8,181 nt of DNA from Bryobacterales bacterium. GTDB lineage: Bacteria > Acidobacteriota > Terriglobia > Bryobacterales > Bryobacteraceae. Positions 1-6,215 of the stretch are shown here, piece after piece. Position 1 is the stretch's first letter; the number at the start of each line of letters is the position of its first letter. The notes beneath the pieces were generated by a model. It did not search any database. It saw only the letters and a list, made by a program, of their open reading frames with translations, and had not been told where the DNA came from. Location of the stretch: the NCBI GenBank assembly GCA_003517725.1, contig DOZZ01000006.1, positions 2,602 to 10,782 of the forward strand, written 5' to 3'. A program made the position numbers and the translations under genes.

Positions 1-1511
1 TTGACGTTAGGATGAATCAGAAACTGAACTCCAGGAGTAAACCGGTTGCGCTCGGACCGAAGTGGGCCGAAAAATGGCGTGTTCGACGCCAGCATCAGAC
101 CATTAATGCGGTCCGCGCTGGAATGCACCCCATCCCACCGTGCGATGGTCATCAGCCATGGCAAAGGCATGTAGTCCGCCTCAACGAAACCGCCATTGAA
201 CTTCGCCGGCACGCTGGATAGGAACCCCACCGGAACCGCGCTAGTGGAACCTGGCGGCAGCGGAATCAATAGGCCGTCGGCATCCACGGGCAACAGGTTA
301 CTATCCTGGCCGTACAAGTAAACTCCGAAAAGGTTAAAGGTCCGATAGTTGAAGTTGAAGTCCCCACCGATCCTGTGATACGGCTCGCGGGCGTACAGGA
401 CCGTGTTCCCGCCGGCCGTTGCGCCCAGGAAACTCTGCTGCGATTTGCCGCGTAGATAGAAGCCGCCCAACGACAGCGACGTGTGGTCGCGAGGGCCCGT
501 GGATCCTGCCGCCTGAATTGAGTTGCGGCTCTCGGCGTCGCGTTCCAGATTGAAACGGTAAGAGAAGCGCGCGTACACATCCTTCAGTGTTGAGTCCGAT
601 GCGAACCCCACGCCCTCATTGGCCCCGCCCGTGGCCGACGGCACAAACGGGCTATTCGTCTGATCCAGCCCGCTGGTGTTTTGATTGAGAATCGCGACCG
701 AGTAGTGGTAACCACCATACGTGTGTCCGCCGCTTAACTCAGCTCCCTTGGCGGCCCCGGCGAAAGTGAACGAATTGTTCACATTTTGAGATAGCGACAC
801 CATGGAGTTGATCGCTCCAATGTTGCTTTCCGAAAAGATGTCGTATGGGCTAAGGTTGATATTTCGCGCCTGGGTCACCGGTAGATCGAGTTCGAACTGG
901 CCCGCGCGCAGTGATAATGCGTCTTTGGGCAGCTTGAGAAAGCGGCCGATGTTGACGAATTTTAGATAGGCGTCGCCCAGACCTCCGTTGGCGTTGGCGC
1001 CCCCGACGCTGATATCGTCGTCCACCCAAAAGGCGATATCGCTGCCGAAGTTGCCGGCGGTGAAGATGCTGAAGAGGCCGGTCTCAAAATCGGTTTTCGG
1101 AATCACTTGTGGCAATGTTCCGGGCGCGGCCGCCTGGCTGTAAAGACTTCGATTCTTGCCGGTCCACTGGAAGAAGTTGTTCATGCGGAGGCCAATCGGC
1201 GGCATGCCCGGGATGGTGCCGGGCCACACGCTCTTGGGCCACACCTGCTTTTGCGCCTCGGCCCCCAGGAGCGTGGGTGCTACTTTCAGAAAATCGGCGT
1301 CGTCTTTGGGGAACTTAAACCCGGCTTCCTTGAAAGCCTTGCCGAAGTCGTTCAGTTTCGGATAGTCGACATGACAGGTCATGCAGGATGTCTGGTACTG
1401 CCGTGAGAACGCTGGTATGGCGTAAGCCGTGGCAGGCACGAATAACAGGCTCAGCGGCGCGAGCAGTGCGACAGCGGGATACAGAACTGTCAGTGATCTT
1501 CTAAGTTGCAC
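1..1511 (-). CDS. Monohaem cytochrome-porin fusion, Cyc2-like (3' end outside window)
   Basis: Reading starts at GTG 1511 and stays open for 503 codons to the left edge; the stop is outside. An in-frame TGA lies nine codons upstream and AGAAAGG (1520-1526) sits 8 nt before the GTG, which fixes the start. Residues 1-31 form a Sec signal peptide (RR, hydrophobic core, TAYA cleavage site). The mature protein begins IPAFSRQ and has one haem c site, C43-M-T-C46-H47, followed by PKLNDFGKAFKEAGF (51-65). The rest, from about residue 110, alternates polar and hydrophobic/aromatic residues with Gly/Asn-rich turns, as in outer-membrane barrels. This order (AxPxF.R, CxxCH, P.L..FG..F...G, barrel) is that of Cyc2-type fused cytochrome-porins, which carry electrons across the outer membrane, best known in Fe(II) oxidisers. 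Uncharacterised relatives share the N-terminus, so iron oxidation is not shown. It follows the dihaem cytochrome gene by 158 bp on the same strand. Confidence 0.78.
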   Translation of the reverse strand, partial: MQLRRSLTVLYPAVALLAPLSLLFVPATAYAIPAFSRQYQTSCMTCHVDYPKLNDFGKAFKEAGFKFPKDDADFLKVAPTLLGAEAQKQVWPKSVWPGTIPGMPPIGLRMNNFFQWTGKNRSLYSQAAAPGTLPQVIPKTDFETGLFSIFTAGNFGSDIAFWVDDDISVGGANANGGLGDAYLKFVNIGRFLKLPKDALSLRAGQFELDLPVTQARNINLSPYDIFSESNIGAINSMVSLSQNVNNSFTFAGAAKGAELSGGHTYGGYHYSVAILNQNTSGLDQTNSPFVPSATGGANEGVGFASDSTLKDVYARFSYRFNLERDAESRNSIQAAGSTGPRDHTSLSLGGFYLRGKSQQSFLGATAGGNTVLYAREPYHRIGGDFNFNYRTFNLFGVYLYGQDSNLLPVDADGLLIPLPPGSTSAVPVGFLSSVPAKFNGGFVEADYMPLPWLMTIARWDGVHSSADRINGLMLASNTPFFGPLRSERNRFTPGVQFLIHPNV

Positions 1512-1519
1512 AAGAATAA

Positions 1520-1526
1520 CCTTTCT
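1520..1526 (-). promoter_or_regulatory. Ribosome binding site of the cytochrome-porin gene
   Basis: AGAAAGG on the minus strand, 8 nt before GTG 1511. It is the only purine-rich match near a start codon between the upstream in-frame stop and the signal peptide, so it decides the GTG start. Confidence 0.6.
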
Positions 1527-1556
1527 TCGTTTATTTCACGTGGTGGCTATCTACAA

Positions 1557-1572
1557 AGCATCTTTACCGCCA
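1557..1572 (-). promoter_or_regulatory. Candidate sigma-54 (-24/-12) promoter of the cytochrome-porin gene
   Basis: Minus-strand TGGCGGTAAAGATGCT. The GG and GC dinucleotides have the required 10-nt separation. Against the consensus TGGCACG-N4-TTGCW it keeps TGGC and TGCT (8 of 12 positions). The -12 GC falls at 1558-1559, giving a start near 1546 and a leader of about 35 nt that contains the ribosome binding site. A sigma-54 activator gene lies in the same cluster. Found by eye; one of two such sites. Confidence 0.45.
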
Positions 1573-1607
1573 TTCCTAAGTTAGCGATTTGGCGATAACC
1601 GGAGCCC

Positions 1608-1618
1608 TAGTTGAACTG
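1608..1618. repeat. 11-bp sequence with palindromic core, copy 1
   Basis: TAGTTGAACTG on the plus strand; its core AGTT-G-AACT is a 4-1-4 palindrome. An identical 11-mer in the opposite orientation lies at 2638-2648, upstream of the dihaem cytochrome gene. This copy is centred about 40 bp upstream of the candidate -24 element of the cytochrome-porin gene, a plausible place for an activator to bind. Confidence 0.4.
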
Positions 1619-1621
1619 GCG

Positions 1622-1639
1622 GTGCGCGAAATAGCGCAC
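1622..1639 (-). other. Short hairpin in the gap between the two cytochrome genes
   Basis: GTGCGC and GCGCAC form a perfect 6-bp stem around a 6-nt loop, about 30 bp after the dihaem gene's stop. There is no T-run after it on the minus strand, so it is not a convincing intrinsic terminator. It could stabilise the 3' end of the upstream transcript or cause partial termination. Confidence 0.3.
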
Positions 1640-1669
1640 TTTGAAGGCGAATGGCGCAGTATGAAACGC

Positions 1670-2572
1670 TTAACGCCGGCTAATCGGCGGATAGGCCCCC
1701 AGATATTGGTACGCGGCCGCTGCTTCATCTTCGCTCAATTGGCCAAACACAGGCATTCTGCCGCGGTAGGACATCGGCGGTGTGCCCATGGTGATCGGAG
1801 CGCCTTTCGTCACTTTGCGAACAAACTCTGCCAGACTCACTCGCGCCGTTAAGCTGCTGAGCGGCGGAATCGCCCCGTCTAAAATCGTCTGAGGGCTGGG
1901 GTTGGGGCCTGCCGCGTCATGGCAGGTGTGACAGGTGGCTTTTACGATCTGTTCGCCCACACGGTAGATCGGCTCTTTGACCGCGAGCTGTTTCTTTTCG
2001 GCGCCAGGCACACCCGACAGCTGTTCCAGATAGTCGAAGACCGCGGCTATCTCTGCTTCGCGCAGGACCGGAGGCGGCATATCCTGGCCGCCTTTATGAA
2101 GCCGAAGCAATAAGAGCGCCTTGGACTGTTTGGCGAGCTCGATCACATCCGCCTTATTCATTTCCCCGCCGGACTTCTTCATGCGTTCCGTGATGACCGC
2201 GACCGACGTCGCCCGGACCGGGTCGATGACGGAGTTTATCTCCGGGGGAGCTCCGCGGCCGGACTCGCGGTGACATCCCTGGCAATTCATTCGAAACAGG
2301 TCTGAACCACGAAGAGTCACGAAGGGTGTCGTGAAACCCGGCGACGGCTTCGGTTGAGTAGGAGGCGCTACTTGCCCCGGTACAGGCGGAGGCGGTCCCA
2401 GTTCCCCGGTCCTGCCCATATTACTCTCGTTGAATGGACGTCCGAGATGGCTCAGCCAGCTTTCGCCTTGGACGGGCGTAACCAGGCTATTTTTAATTCC
2501 AACGGTCCGTCCCATCAACGACGATGCCACGGCCAACAAGACTAGCTTTGCGTATGTTTGCACGTTCCCCAT
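1670..2572 (-). CDS. Exported dihaem c-type cytochrome
   Basis: 300 residues. An N-terminal hydrophobic stretch (about 7-20) is a signal peptide or uncleaved anchor; no clear AxA cleavage site is visible. A proline-rich linker (60-79) leads into two class I cytochrome c domains. Domain 1 has C97-Q-G-C100-H101 with M165 of DMPPP as likely sixth ligand; domain 2 has C214-H-T-C217-H218 with M273 of RMPVF. Such proteins shuttle electrons in the periplasm. ATG 2572 is the first start after an in-frame TGA about 11 codons upstream, although no good ribosome binding site precedes it. It lies upstream of, and co-directional with, the cytochrome-porin gene, so it could be that protein's periplasmic partner; this is inferred from position. 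It is divergent from the sigma-54 activator. The specific cytochrome family was not recognised. Confidence 0.88.
   Translation of the reverse strand: MGNVQTYAKLVLLAVASSLMGRTVGIKNSLVTPVQGESWLSHLGRPFNESNMGRTGELGPPPPVPGQVAPPTQPKPSPGFTTPFVTLRGSDLFRMNCQGCHRESGRGAPPEINSVIDPVRATSVAVITERMKKSGGEMNKADVIELAKQSKALLLLRLHKGGQDMPPPVLREAEIAAVFDYLEQLSGVPGAEKKQLAVKEPIYRVGEQIVKATCHTCHDAAGPNPSPQTILDGAIPPLSSLTARVSLAEFVRKVTKGAPITMGTPPMSYRGRMPVFGQLSEDEAAAAYQYLGAYPPISRR
2308..2324. repeat. CACGAAG direct repeat inside the dihaem cytochrome gene
   Basis: CACGAAG occurs twice, separated by AGT, at 2308-2314 and 2318-2324 (10-bp period). It codes for about residues 82-90 (TPFVTLRGS) at the junction between the proline-rich linker and the first haem domain. 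CACGAAG-type strings are common dispersed repeats between genes in several soil phyla, so this may be a repeat unit that entered the linker in frame. Confidence 0.35.
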
Positions 2573-2587
2573 AAGCGTTGACTCGAG

Positions 2588-2600
2588 GGCGGATTCCGCC
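2588..2600. repeat. Inverted repeat just upstream of the dihaem cytochrome start
   Basis: GGCGG-ATT-CCGCC is a perfect 5-bp inverted repeat whose near edge is 16 bp from the ATG. If transcription starts near 2605, it forms a hairpin at the very 5' end of the mRNA, which could protect the message or affect ribosome access. Confidence 0.35.
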
Positions 2601-2615
2601 GGTCAATACAGAAAC

Positions 2616-2631
2616 AGCACCTTGGGTGCCG
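2616..2631 (-). promoter_or_regulatory. Candidate sigma-54 (-24/-12) promoter of the dihaem cytochrome gene
   Basis: Minus-strand CGGCACCCAAGGTGCT. GG and GC are separated by exactly 10 nt, and the site keeps GGCAC and TGCT of TGGCACG-N4-TTGCW (9 of 12 positions). The -12 GC is at 2617-2618, so transcription would begin near 2605, about 33 nt before the ATG. The site also contains an inverted repeat (GCACC/GGTGC), so part of the match could come from a different kind of binding site. Confidence 0.5.
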
Positions 2632-2637
2632 CGGTGT

Positions 2638-2648
2638 CAGTTCAACTA
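2638..2648. repeat. 11-bp sequence with palindromic core, copy 2
   Basis: CAGTTCAACTA on the plus strand, the reverse complement of copy 1 at 1608-1618. It lies 7 bp upstream of the candidate -24 element of the dihaem cytochrome gene. Its presence upstream of both cytochrome genes suggests a shared operator; which protein binds is unknown. Confidence 0.4.
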
Positions 2649-2684
2649 ACGCCAATAAACTCAACTCTTAATCCCTATGGTGTC

Positions 2685-2702
2685 GCGCCACATGCGCCAC
2701 AT
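2685..2702. repeat. Tandem 9-bp repeat in the divergent control region
   Basis: GCGCCACAT occurs twice head to tail (2685-2693, 2694-2702) and is followed by a partial third unit, GCGCAT (2704-2709). It is about 105 bp upstream of the activator start and 115 bp upstream of the dihaem cytochrome start, a distance typical for activator sites of sigma-54 promoters. Its role is unknown. Confidence 0.35.
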
Positions 2703-2807
2703 CGCGCATCCGGCGGAACTAAGCTGCGTCCCCTCGCTCAGAAGACTGGAGTAAAGGGTCGCGATTCGCGGTGCTATGCTCAAAATAGTTCCCAACACAA
2801 GCGGCCG

Positions 2808-4199
2808 ATGGCTTCTCCCCTTTCTATCGTCATCATCGACGATAACACAGGCAGTCTTGAACTCCTCTCAGCGGCTCTTGAGGCAGACGACCTTCTCATC
2901 TACACCGCATCGAACCCCGAGGACGGGCTGGATATCGTATTCCGGGAACACCCGCAGATTGTCTTGACCGATCTCGTGATGCCCAACCTTAGCGGATTGG
3001 AGGTCCTCGACCGAATCGTCGAGTTCGACCCTGCCATCGACGTGATTTTGATGACCGCGCATTCGACGACCGAGTCCGCCGTTGAAGCCATCCGGAAGGG
3101 CGCCTCCGACTACCTGCAAAAGCCCGTGCCGCTTGCCTTGCTGCGAGAACGGGTCGCTACGCTGGTGAGTGAGGCGCGCCGCCGCAATCGGGGCGACGCT
3201 CTGGAAAATCAGATCCTGGAGACGGCAAACTTCGAAGGCATGGTGGGCCGCGGTGCGGCGCTCTGCGAGATGCAGTCGCGCATCCGCCGCGTCGCCCCGT
3301 ACTACAGGACCGCGCTAATTACGGGCCCAACGGGTACCGGAAAGGACCTTGCGGCCCACGCCCTGCACAATCTGAGTCCTGCTTCGACCGGGCGTTTTGT
3401 GGTGTTGAATTGCTCCGCGGTAGTCGAAACGCTGTTTGAGAGCGAGCTCTTCGGACATGTCCGCGGATCTTTTACCGGCGCGGACAGGGACAAAATGGGC
3501 CTTTTCGAATTTGCCGACAAGGGCACCATTTTTCTGGATGAGATCGGCGATATGCCCTTTTCTACCCAGGCCAAACTGCTCCGGACGCTGCAGAATCAGG
3601 AGGTGCTGCGCGTGGGTTCGCTGACGCCGCGCAAGATCGACGTTCGCGTCATCGCCGCGACCAACCACGATTTGCGAGCCGCGGTTGCGGAGAAGAGATT
3701 TCGCGAGGATCTGTACTACCGCTTGTCGATGATCGAGATTCGAACGCCGGCACTGGCGGATCGCAAGGAAGACTTGCCGCTGCTGACGCGGTACCTGGTT
3801 GATAAGTTTTCAAAGCAGTTTCGCAAAGAGATTCGCGGCCTGACGCAGCGAGCGCAAATTATGCTGGCGCGCCACAACTGGCCAGGCAACGTGAGGGAGC
3901 TTGAGAACGCCCTTGGGCATGGGTGCATGATGGCTGTCAGCGAGACGATCGACGCCCAGGACCTTCCGGAGTACCTGCGTTTCCCGGAGCGCAATCCGGC
4001 TGCGCCGTCGCGGGCCGATGCCGCCGATTTTACCTTCGAAGACCATGAGAAGCGACTGATAGCTGAGGCGCTAGCGCGAGCCAACGGGAACCAATCCGAG
4101 GCGGCACGAGCCCTGCGCATCGGCCGCGATGCGCTGCGCTACAAAATGAAGAAGCACGGGCTCGACGCGCCGCCCAGCGGGAAAGCCGCCACACCTTAA
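2808..4199 (+). CDS. NtrC-family sigma-54-dependent response regulator
   Basis: 463 residues, full length for the family. Residues 5-122 are a receiver domain with acidic D11/D12, phospho-acceptor D55 (LTDLVMP), T84 and K105. Residues about 144-370 are the AAA+ sigma-54 interaction domain: Walker A GPTGTGKD (173-180), sigma-54 contact loop GSFTGA (220-225, Ser for the usual Ala), Walker B FLDE (242-245), ATN sensor (284-286), arginine-finger segment FREDLYYRL (298-306) and NWPGNVRELEN (358-368). Residues about 413-452 are a Fis-type DNA-binding helix-turn-helix. It should bind enhancer-like sites and use ATP to open sigma-54 promoters when phosphorylated. The frame stays open upstream to ATG 2430, but that stretch overlaps the cytochrome gene and lacks domain sequence; ATG 2808 sits at the usual distance before the receiver. 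Its ribosome site is weak. It is divergent from the cytochromes and convergent with a kinase/receiver pair. Confidence 0.95.
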   Translation: MASPLSIVIIDDNTGSLELLSAALEADDLLIYTASNPEDGLDIVFREHPQIVLTDLVMPNLSGLEVLDRIVEFDPAIDVILMTAHSTTESAVEAIRKGASDYLQKPVPLALLRERVATLVSEARRRNRGDALENQILETANFEGMVGRGAALCEMQSRIRRVAPYYRTALITGPTGTGKDLAAHALHNLSPASTGRFVVLNCSAVVETLFESELFGHVRGSFTGADRDKMGLFEFADKGTIFLDEIGDMPFSTQAKLLRTLQNQEVLRVGSLTPRKIDVRVIAATNHDLRAAVAEKRFREDLYYRLSMIEIRTPALADRKEDLPLLTRYLVDKFSKQFRKEIRGLTQRAQIMLARHNWPGNVRELENALGHGCMMAVSETIDAQDLPEYLRFPERNPAAPSRADAADFTFEDHEKRLIAEALARANGNQSEAARALRIGRDALRYKMKKHGLDAPPSGKAATP

Positions 4200-4219
4200 G
4201 TTCAGACAGGATGTGCTGA

Positions 4220-4251
4220 CTGAGGCCGACGGAAGCCACCTTCGGCCTCAG
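4220..4251. terminator. Hairpin between convergent genes, probable bidirectional terminator
   Basis: CTGAGGCCGA (4220-4229) pairs perfectly with TCGGCCTCAG (4242-4251) around a 12-nt loop. It lies between the stops of the sigma-54 activator (4199) and the receiver protein (4281). Neither strand has a long T-run after it, so termination is inferred from the stem and its position. Confidence 0.6.
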
Positions 4252-4280
4252 AGCCAGTCAAAGTTTGCCGGCCGGGTTTC

Positions 4281-4682
4281 TTATCTGAGGCCCAACCCCA
4301 GTCGTCGATCGCTGCGAGGCCTATCGAGCAAGCGCTCGACCTCCTCTCTCAGCCACGGCAATGGAACGGGCTTGCTGATATAGCTGTCAAAGCCGGCGGC
4401 CAGCGCCCTCTCACGATCGCCATGCATGGCGCTCGCGGTGAGCGCCATGATCGGCGTCTTCGAGAACTTCTCGTCGCTGCGCAGCTCCGCGAGCACTCCG
4501 AAGCCGTCCACGCCTGGCATATAAAGGTCGAGGATGATCAGGTCCGGTTCAAACTCGTGCGCGTATCGCAGCGCCTCGATTCCATCGCTAGCTTCCTTGA
4601 TGGCATAACCGCAGGTTTCTAGCACGGTCCGGATCAGCTCCCGGCTGGTCGCCTTGTCATCCGTTATCAATACTTTCTTCAT
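4281..4682 (-). CDS. Stand-alone receiver-domain response regulator (CheY/DivK type)
   Basis: 133 residues, essentially one receiver domain plus a short basic tail (121-133) and no output domain. Conserved positions are present: D8/D9 for magnesium, phospho-acceptor D52 (ILDLYMPGVDG), T82 (ALTAS) and K104 (ISKPVP). Its ATG (4682) overlaps the TGA of the histidine kinase gene in ATGA, so the two are translationally coupled and are almost certainly a cognate pair. Without an output domain it must signal by protein contact, act as a phosphate sink, or serve as an intermediate in a relay. It converges on the sigma-54 activator gene, so a shared kinase is plausible, but this is inferred from position only. 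Confidence 0.93.
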   Translation of the reverse strand: MKKVLITDDKATSRELIRTVLETCGYAIKEASDGIEALRYAHEFEPDLIILDLYMPGVDGFGVLAELRSDEKFSKTPIMALTASAMHGDRERALAAGFDSYISKPVPLPWLREEVERLLDRPRSDRRLGLGLR

Positions 4683-6181
4683 GAGTCCGCTAACGGGAGC
4701 GTGAAAGTGAAGCGGCTACCTTTGGCGGGCGCGCTTTCGAGCCAGAGGCGGCCCCCATGCCCTTCGACCAGCCGCCTGGTTATGGGCAATCCGAGACCCG
4801 TTCCGTCACGCAACCCGCCCGCCGTGGTACCCGCCTGGTGGAACTTGTCGAAGATCGACTCATGCTCTTCCGGCGAGATACCGATACCGGTATCGCTCAC
4901 CGAGATCCACGCGAATCCATCCGCGGCCCCTGCTTCTACCCGGATAACACCACCGTTCGGTGTGAATTTGACCGCGTTGCTCAACAGGTTATAAAGGATC
5001 TGCTTAACGCGGATGCGATCGCCGCTGACGGCCACGGGAATCGGGAGGTCAGTTTTAATCTCAATCGATTTCGCCGTTGCCTGGGGCCGGATAGAAGAGA
5101 GCACGTCCTTCAAGAGCGCGCCAAGGTCGATTGCCTCCCGGCTCAGTTGAAGTTTCCCAGCCTCAATCTTGCTGAGATCGAGAATCTCATTGATGAGCGC
5201 CAGCAGGTGCTGTGAATCTTTGTGAATGTGGTGGATGAAGCGTTTCTGGTCGGAGTTCAGCGGTCCCTTCGTCTCTTCCGCCAGAAGCTCGGAGAATCCG
5301 ATCACCGTGTGCAAAGGTGTTCGCAGCTCGTGGCTCATATTGGCCAGGAACTCGCTCTTGTGGCGGTTGGCGCGCTCAATCTCCTGATTGCGCAGTTCGA
5401 GCTCGCGAGTGTACTTCGTCTGGACTGACCGCAGGCGCTCGTCGGCCTGCTTACGGTCGGTGATGTCGCGAATGACGGCGGTCACGCGAAAGCCCTCCTC
5501 CGACTTCACCGGACTGAGACTGATTTCGACCGGAAAAGTGGATCCGTTCTTGCGCCGTGCCCGGAGATCGAGCCCGTTTCCCATGGGACGCGTGACCGGA
5601 TGGGCCCGGTAACGGGCGCGGTGCGCGACATGGTTCGCCCGGACGCCATCGGGCACCAGCGACTCCACGTTCTGTCCCACCAGTTCGTCGCGGCTATAGC
5701 CGAACAACTGCTCGGTGACGGCGTTGATCAGCAGGATGCGGCCTTCGCCATCGACTTCGATGATGGCATCCGGCGCCGCCTCGAGCAGATCACGGAAACG
5801 GCGCTCCGCCCGAGCCTGCGCCAAGGCTACCTGTTCTCGTTGCATCAGTTCCTGGATCTCGCGGTCCTTGGTGCGACGGCGGCTATCGTCGGCGAAGATA
5901 ATGACCCTTCCTTCCTGCCATGACGCCGCCCAAATCGCTGCATCGATCGCCGTACCGTCATTTCTCGTGAGCCGTACTTCAGTCTCACCGTTGTACTCGT
6001 GAGGCAATTCCATAGCCCAAGGCAGAGCGCCGCCAACCAACTCGTCCTCGGCCCATCCCAGAATGGTTTGCGCGCCGCGGCTCCAGAGCCGTACCCTGCC
6101 AGCCGCATCCAGCGCTATGACGCCAAAGGGTGAAGCATCGAGCAATGCGCGCAGGAATTCGGCCGGATGTTGGGTTGGCAA
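4679..6181 (-). CDS. PAS-PAS sensor histidine kinase
   Basis: 500 residues with no membrane segment or signal peptide, so a soluble cytoplasmic sensor. PAS domain 1 is about 7-98; PAS domain 2 is about 126-245 (LFGYSRDELVGQ, ARRKNGSTFPVEIS, VIRDITDRK). A helical linker (246-276) leads to the dimerisation/phospho-acceptor domain with H284 (MSHELRTPLH) and an ATPase domain with N402 (NLLSNAVKFT), DTGIG (430-434) and GTGLGL (460-465). All kinase motifs are intact. The start is TTG 6181: AGAGG lies 6 nt upstream, an in-frame TAG is four codons upstream, and the next Met (56) would delete part of PAS 1. PAS 2 resembles the FixL type, with H184 near the haem-ligand position. It overlaps the receiver gene by 4 bp and likely phosphorylates that protein. 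Confidence 0.95.
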   Translation of the reverse strand: MPTQHPAEFLRALLDASPFGVIALDAAGRVRLWSRGAQTILGWAEDELVGGALPWAMELPHEYNGETEVRLTRNDGTAIDAAIWAASWQEGRVIIFADDSRRRTKDREIQELMQREQVALAQARAERRFRDLLEAAPDAIIEVDGEGRILLINAVTEQLFGYSRDELVGQNVESLVPDGVRANHVAHRARYRAHPVTRPMGNGLDLRARRKNGSTFPVEISLSPVKSEEGFRVTAVIRDITDRKQADERLRSVQTKYTRELELRNQEIERANRHKSEFLANMSHELRTPLHTVIGFSELLAEETKGPLNSDQKRFIHHIHKDSQHLLALINEILDLSKIEAGKLQLSREAIDLGALLKDVLSSIRPQATAKSIEIKTDLPIPVAVSGDRIRVKQILYNLLSNAVKFTPNGGVIRVEAGAADGFAWISVSDTGIGISPEEHESIFDKFHQAGTTAGGLRDGTGLGLPITRRLVEGHGGRLWLESAPAKGSRFTFTLPLADS

Positions 6182-6187
6182 GTTTAG

Positions 6188-6192
6188 CCTCT
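6188..6192 (-). promoter_or_regulatory. Ribosome binding site supporting the TTG start of the kinase
   Basis: AGAGG on the minus strand with a 6-nt spacer to TTG 6181. Together with the in-frame TAG just upstream it supports the rare TTG start. Confidence 0.55.
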
Positions 6193-6197
6193 AGCCC

Positions 6198-6203
6198 ATT
6201 ATC
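6198..6203 (-). promoter_or_regulatory. Possible -10 element of the histidine kinase gene
   Basis: GATAAT on the minus strand matches the -10 consensus at five of six positions and lies 16 nt before the TTG start. No good -35 is seen at 17 nt; that position falls inside the inverted repeat at 6216-6250, which could therefore act as an operator. Confidence 0.25.
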
Positions 6204-6215
6204 TACACCTGCGGC

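Larger units (their letters stand above)
2573..2807. promoter_or_regulatory. Divergent control region between dihaem cytochrome and sigma-54 activator
   Basis: This 235-bp gap between divergent start codons holds a candidate sigma-54 element facing the cytochrome (2616-2631), an 11-bp palindrome-cored sequence (2638-2648), an inverted repeat (2588-2600) and a tandem 9-bp repeat (2685-2702). A related half-site TCAACT recurs at 2661-2666, 19 bp from the one in the palindrome. No convincing -35/-10 pair was found facing the activator gene. Confidence 0.5.

Noticed and set aside
266..580. 104-codon minus-strand open frame
   Set aside because: It is out of frame with the cytochrome-porin, whose reading frame is open across the whole region and shows barrel-like sequence.
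2578..2609. Possible sigma-70 promoter facing the activator (TTGACT then a CAATAC-like -10)
   Set aside because: The spacing is 19-20 bp, the -10 match is poor, and it would leave a leader of nearly 200 nt.
2686..2701. Second GG-N10-GC arrangement facing the dihaem cytochrome within the tandem 9-bp repeat
   Set aside because: The -12 side reads GGCGC rather than TTGC-like, it is over 110 bp from the gene, and it follows directly from the repeated sequence.
2430..2807. In-frame N-terminal extension of the sigma-54 activator starting at ATG 2430
   Set aside because: It would run 143 bp into the divergent dihaem cytochrome gene, has no recognisable domain sequence, and the ATG at 2808 sits at the normal place just before the receiver domain.
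4757..5215. 152-codon open frame on the plus strand
   Set aside because: It lies opposite the histidine kinase catalytic domains, whose motifs are intact; it shows no protein family features.
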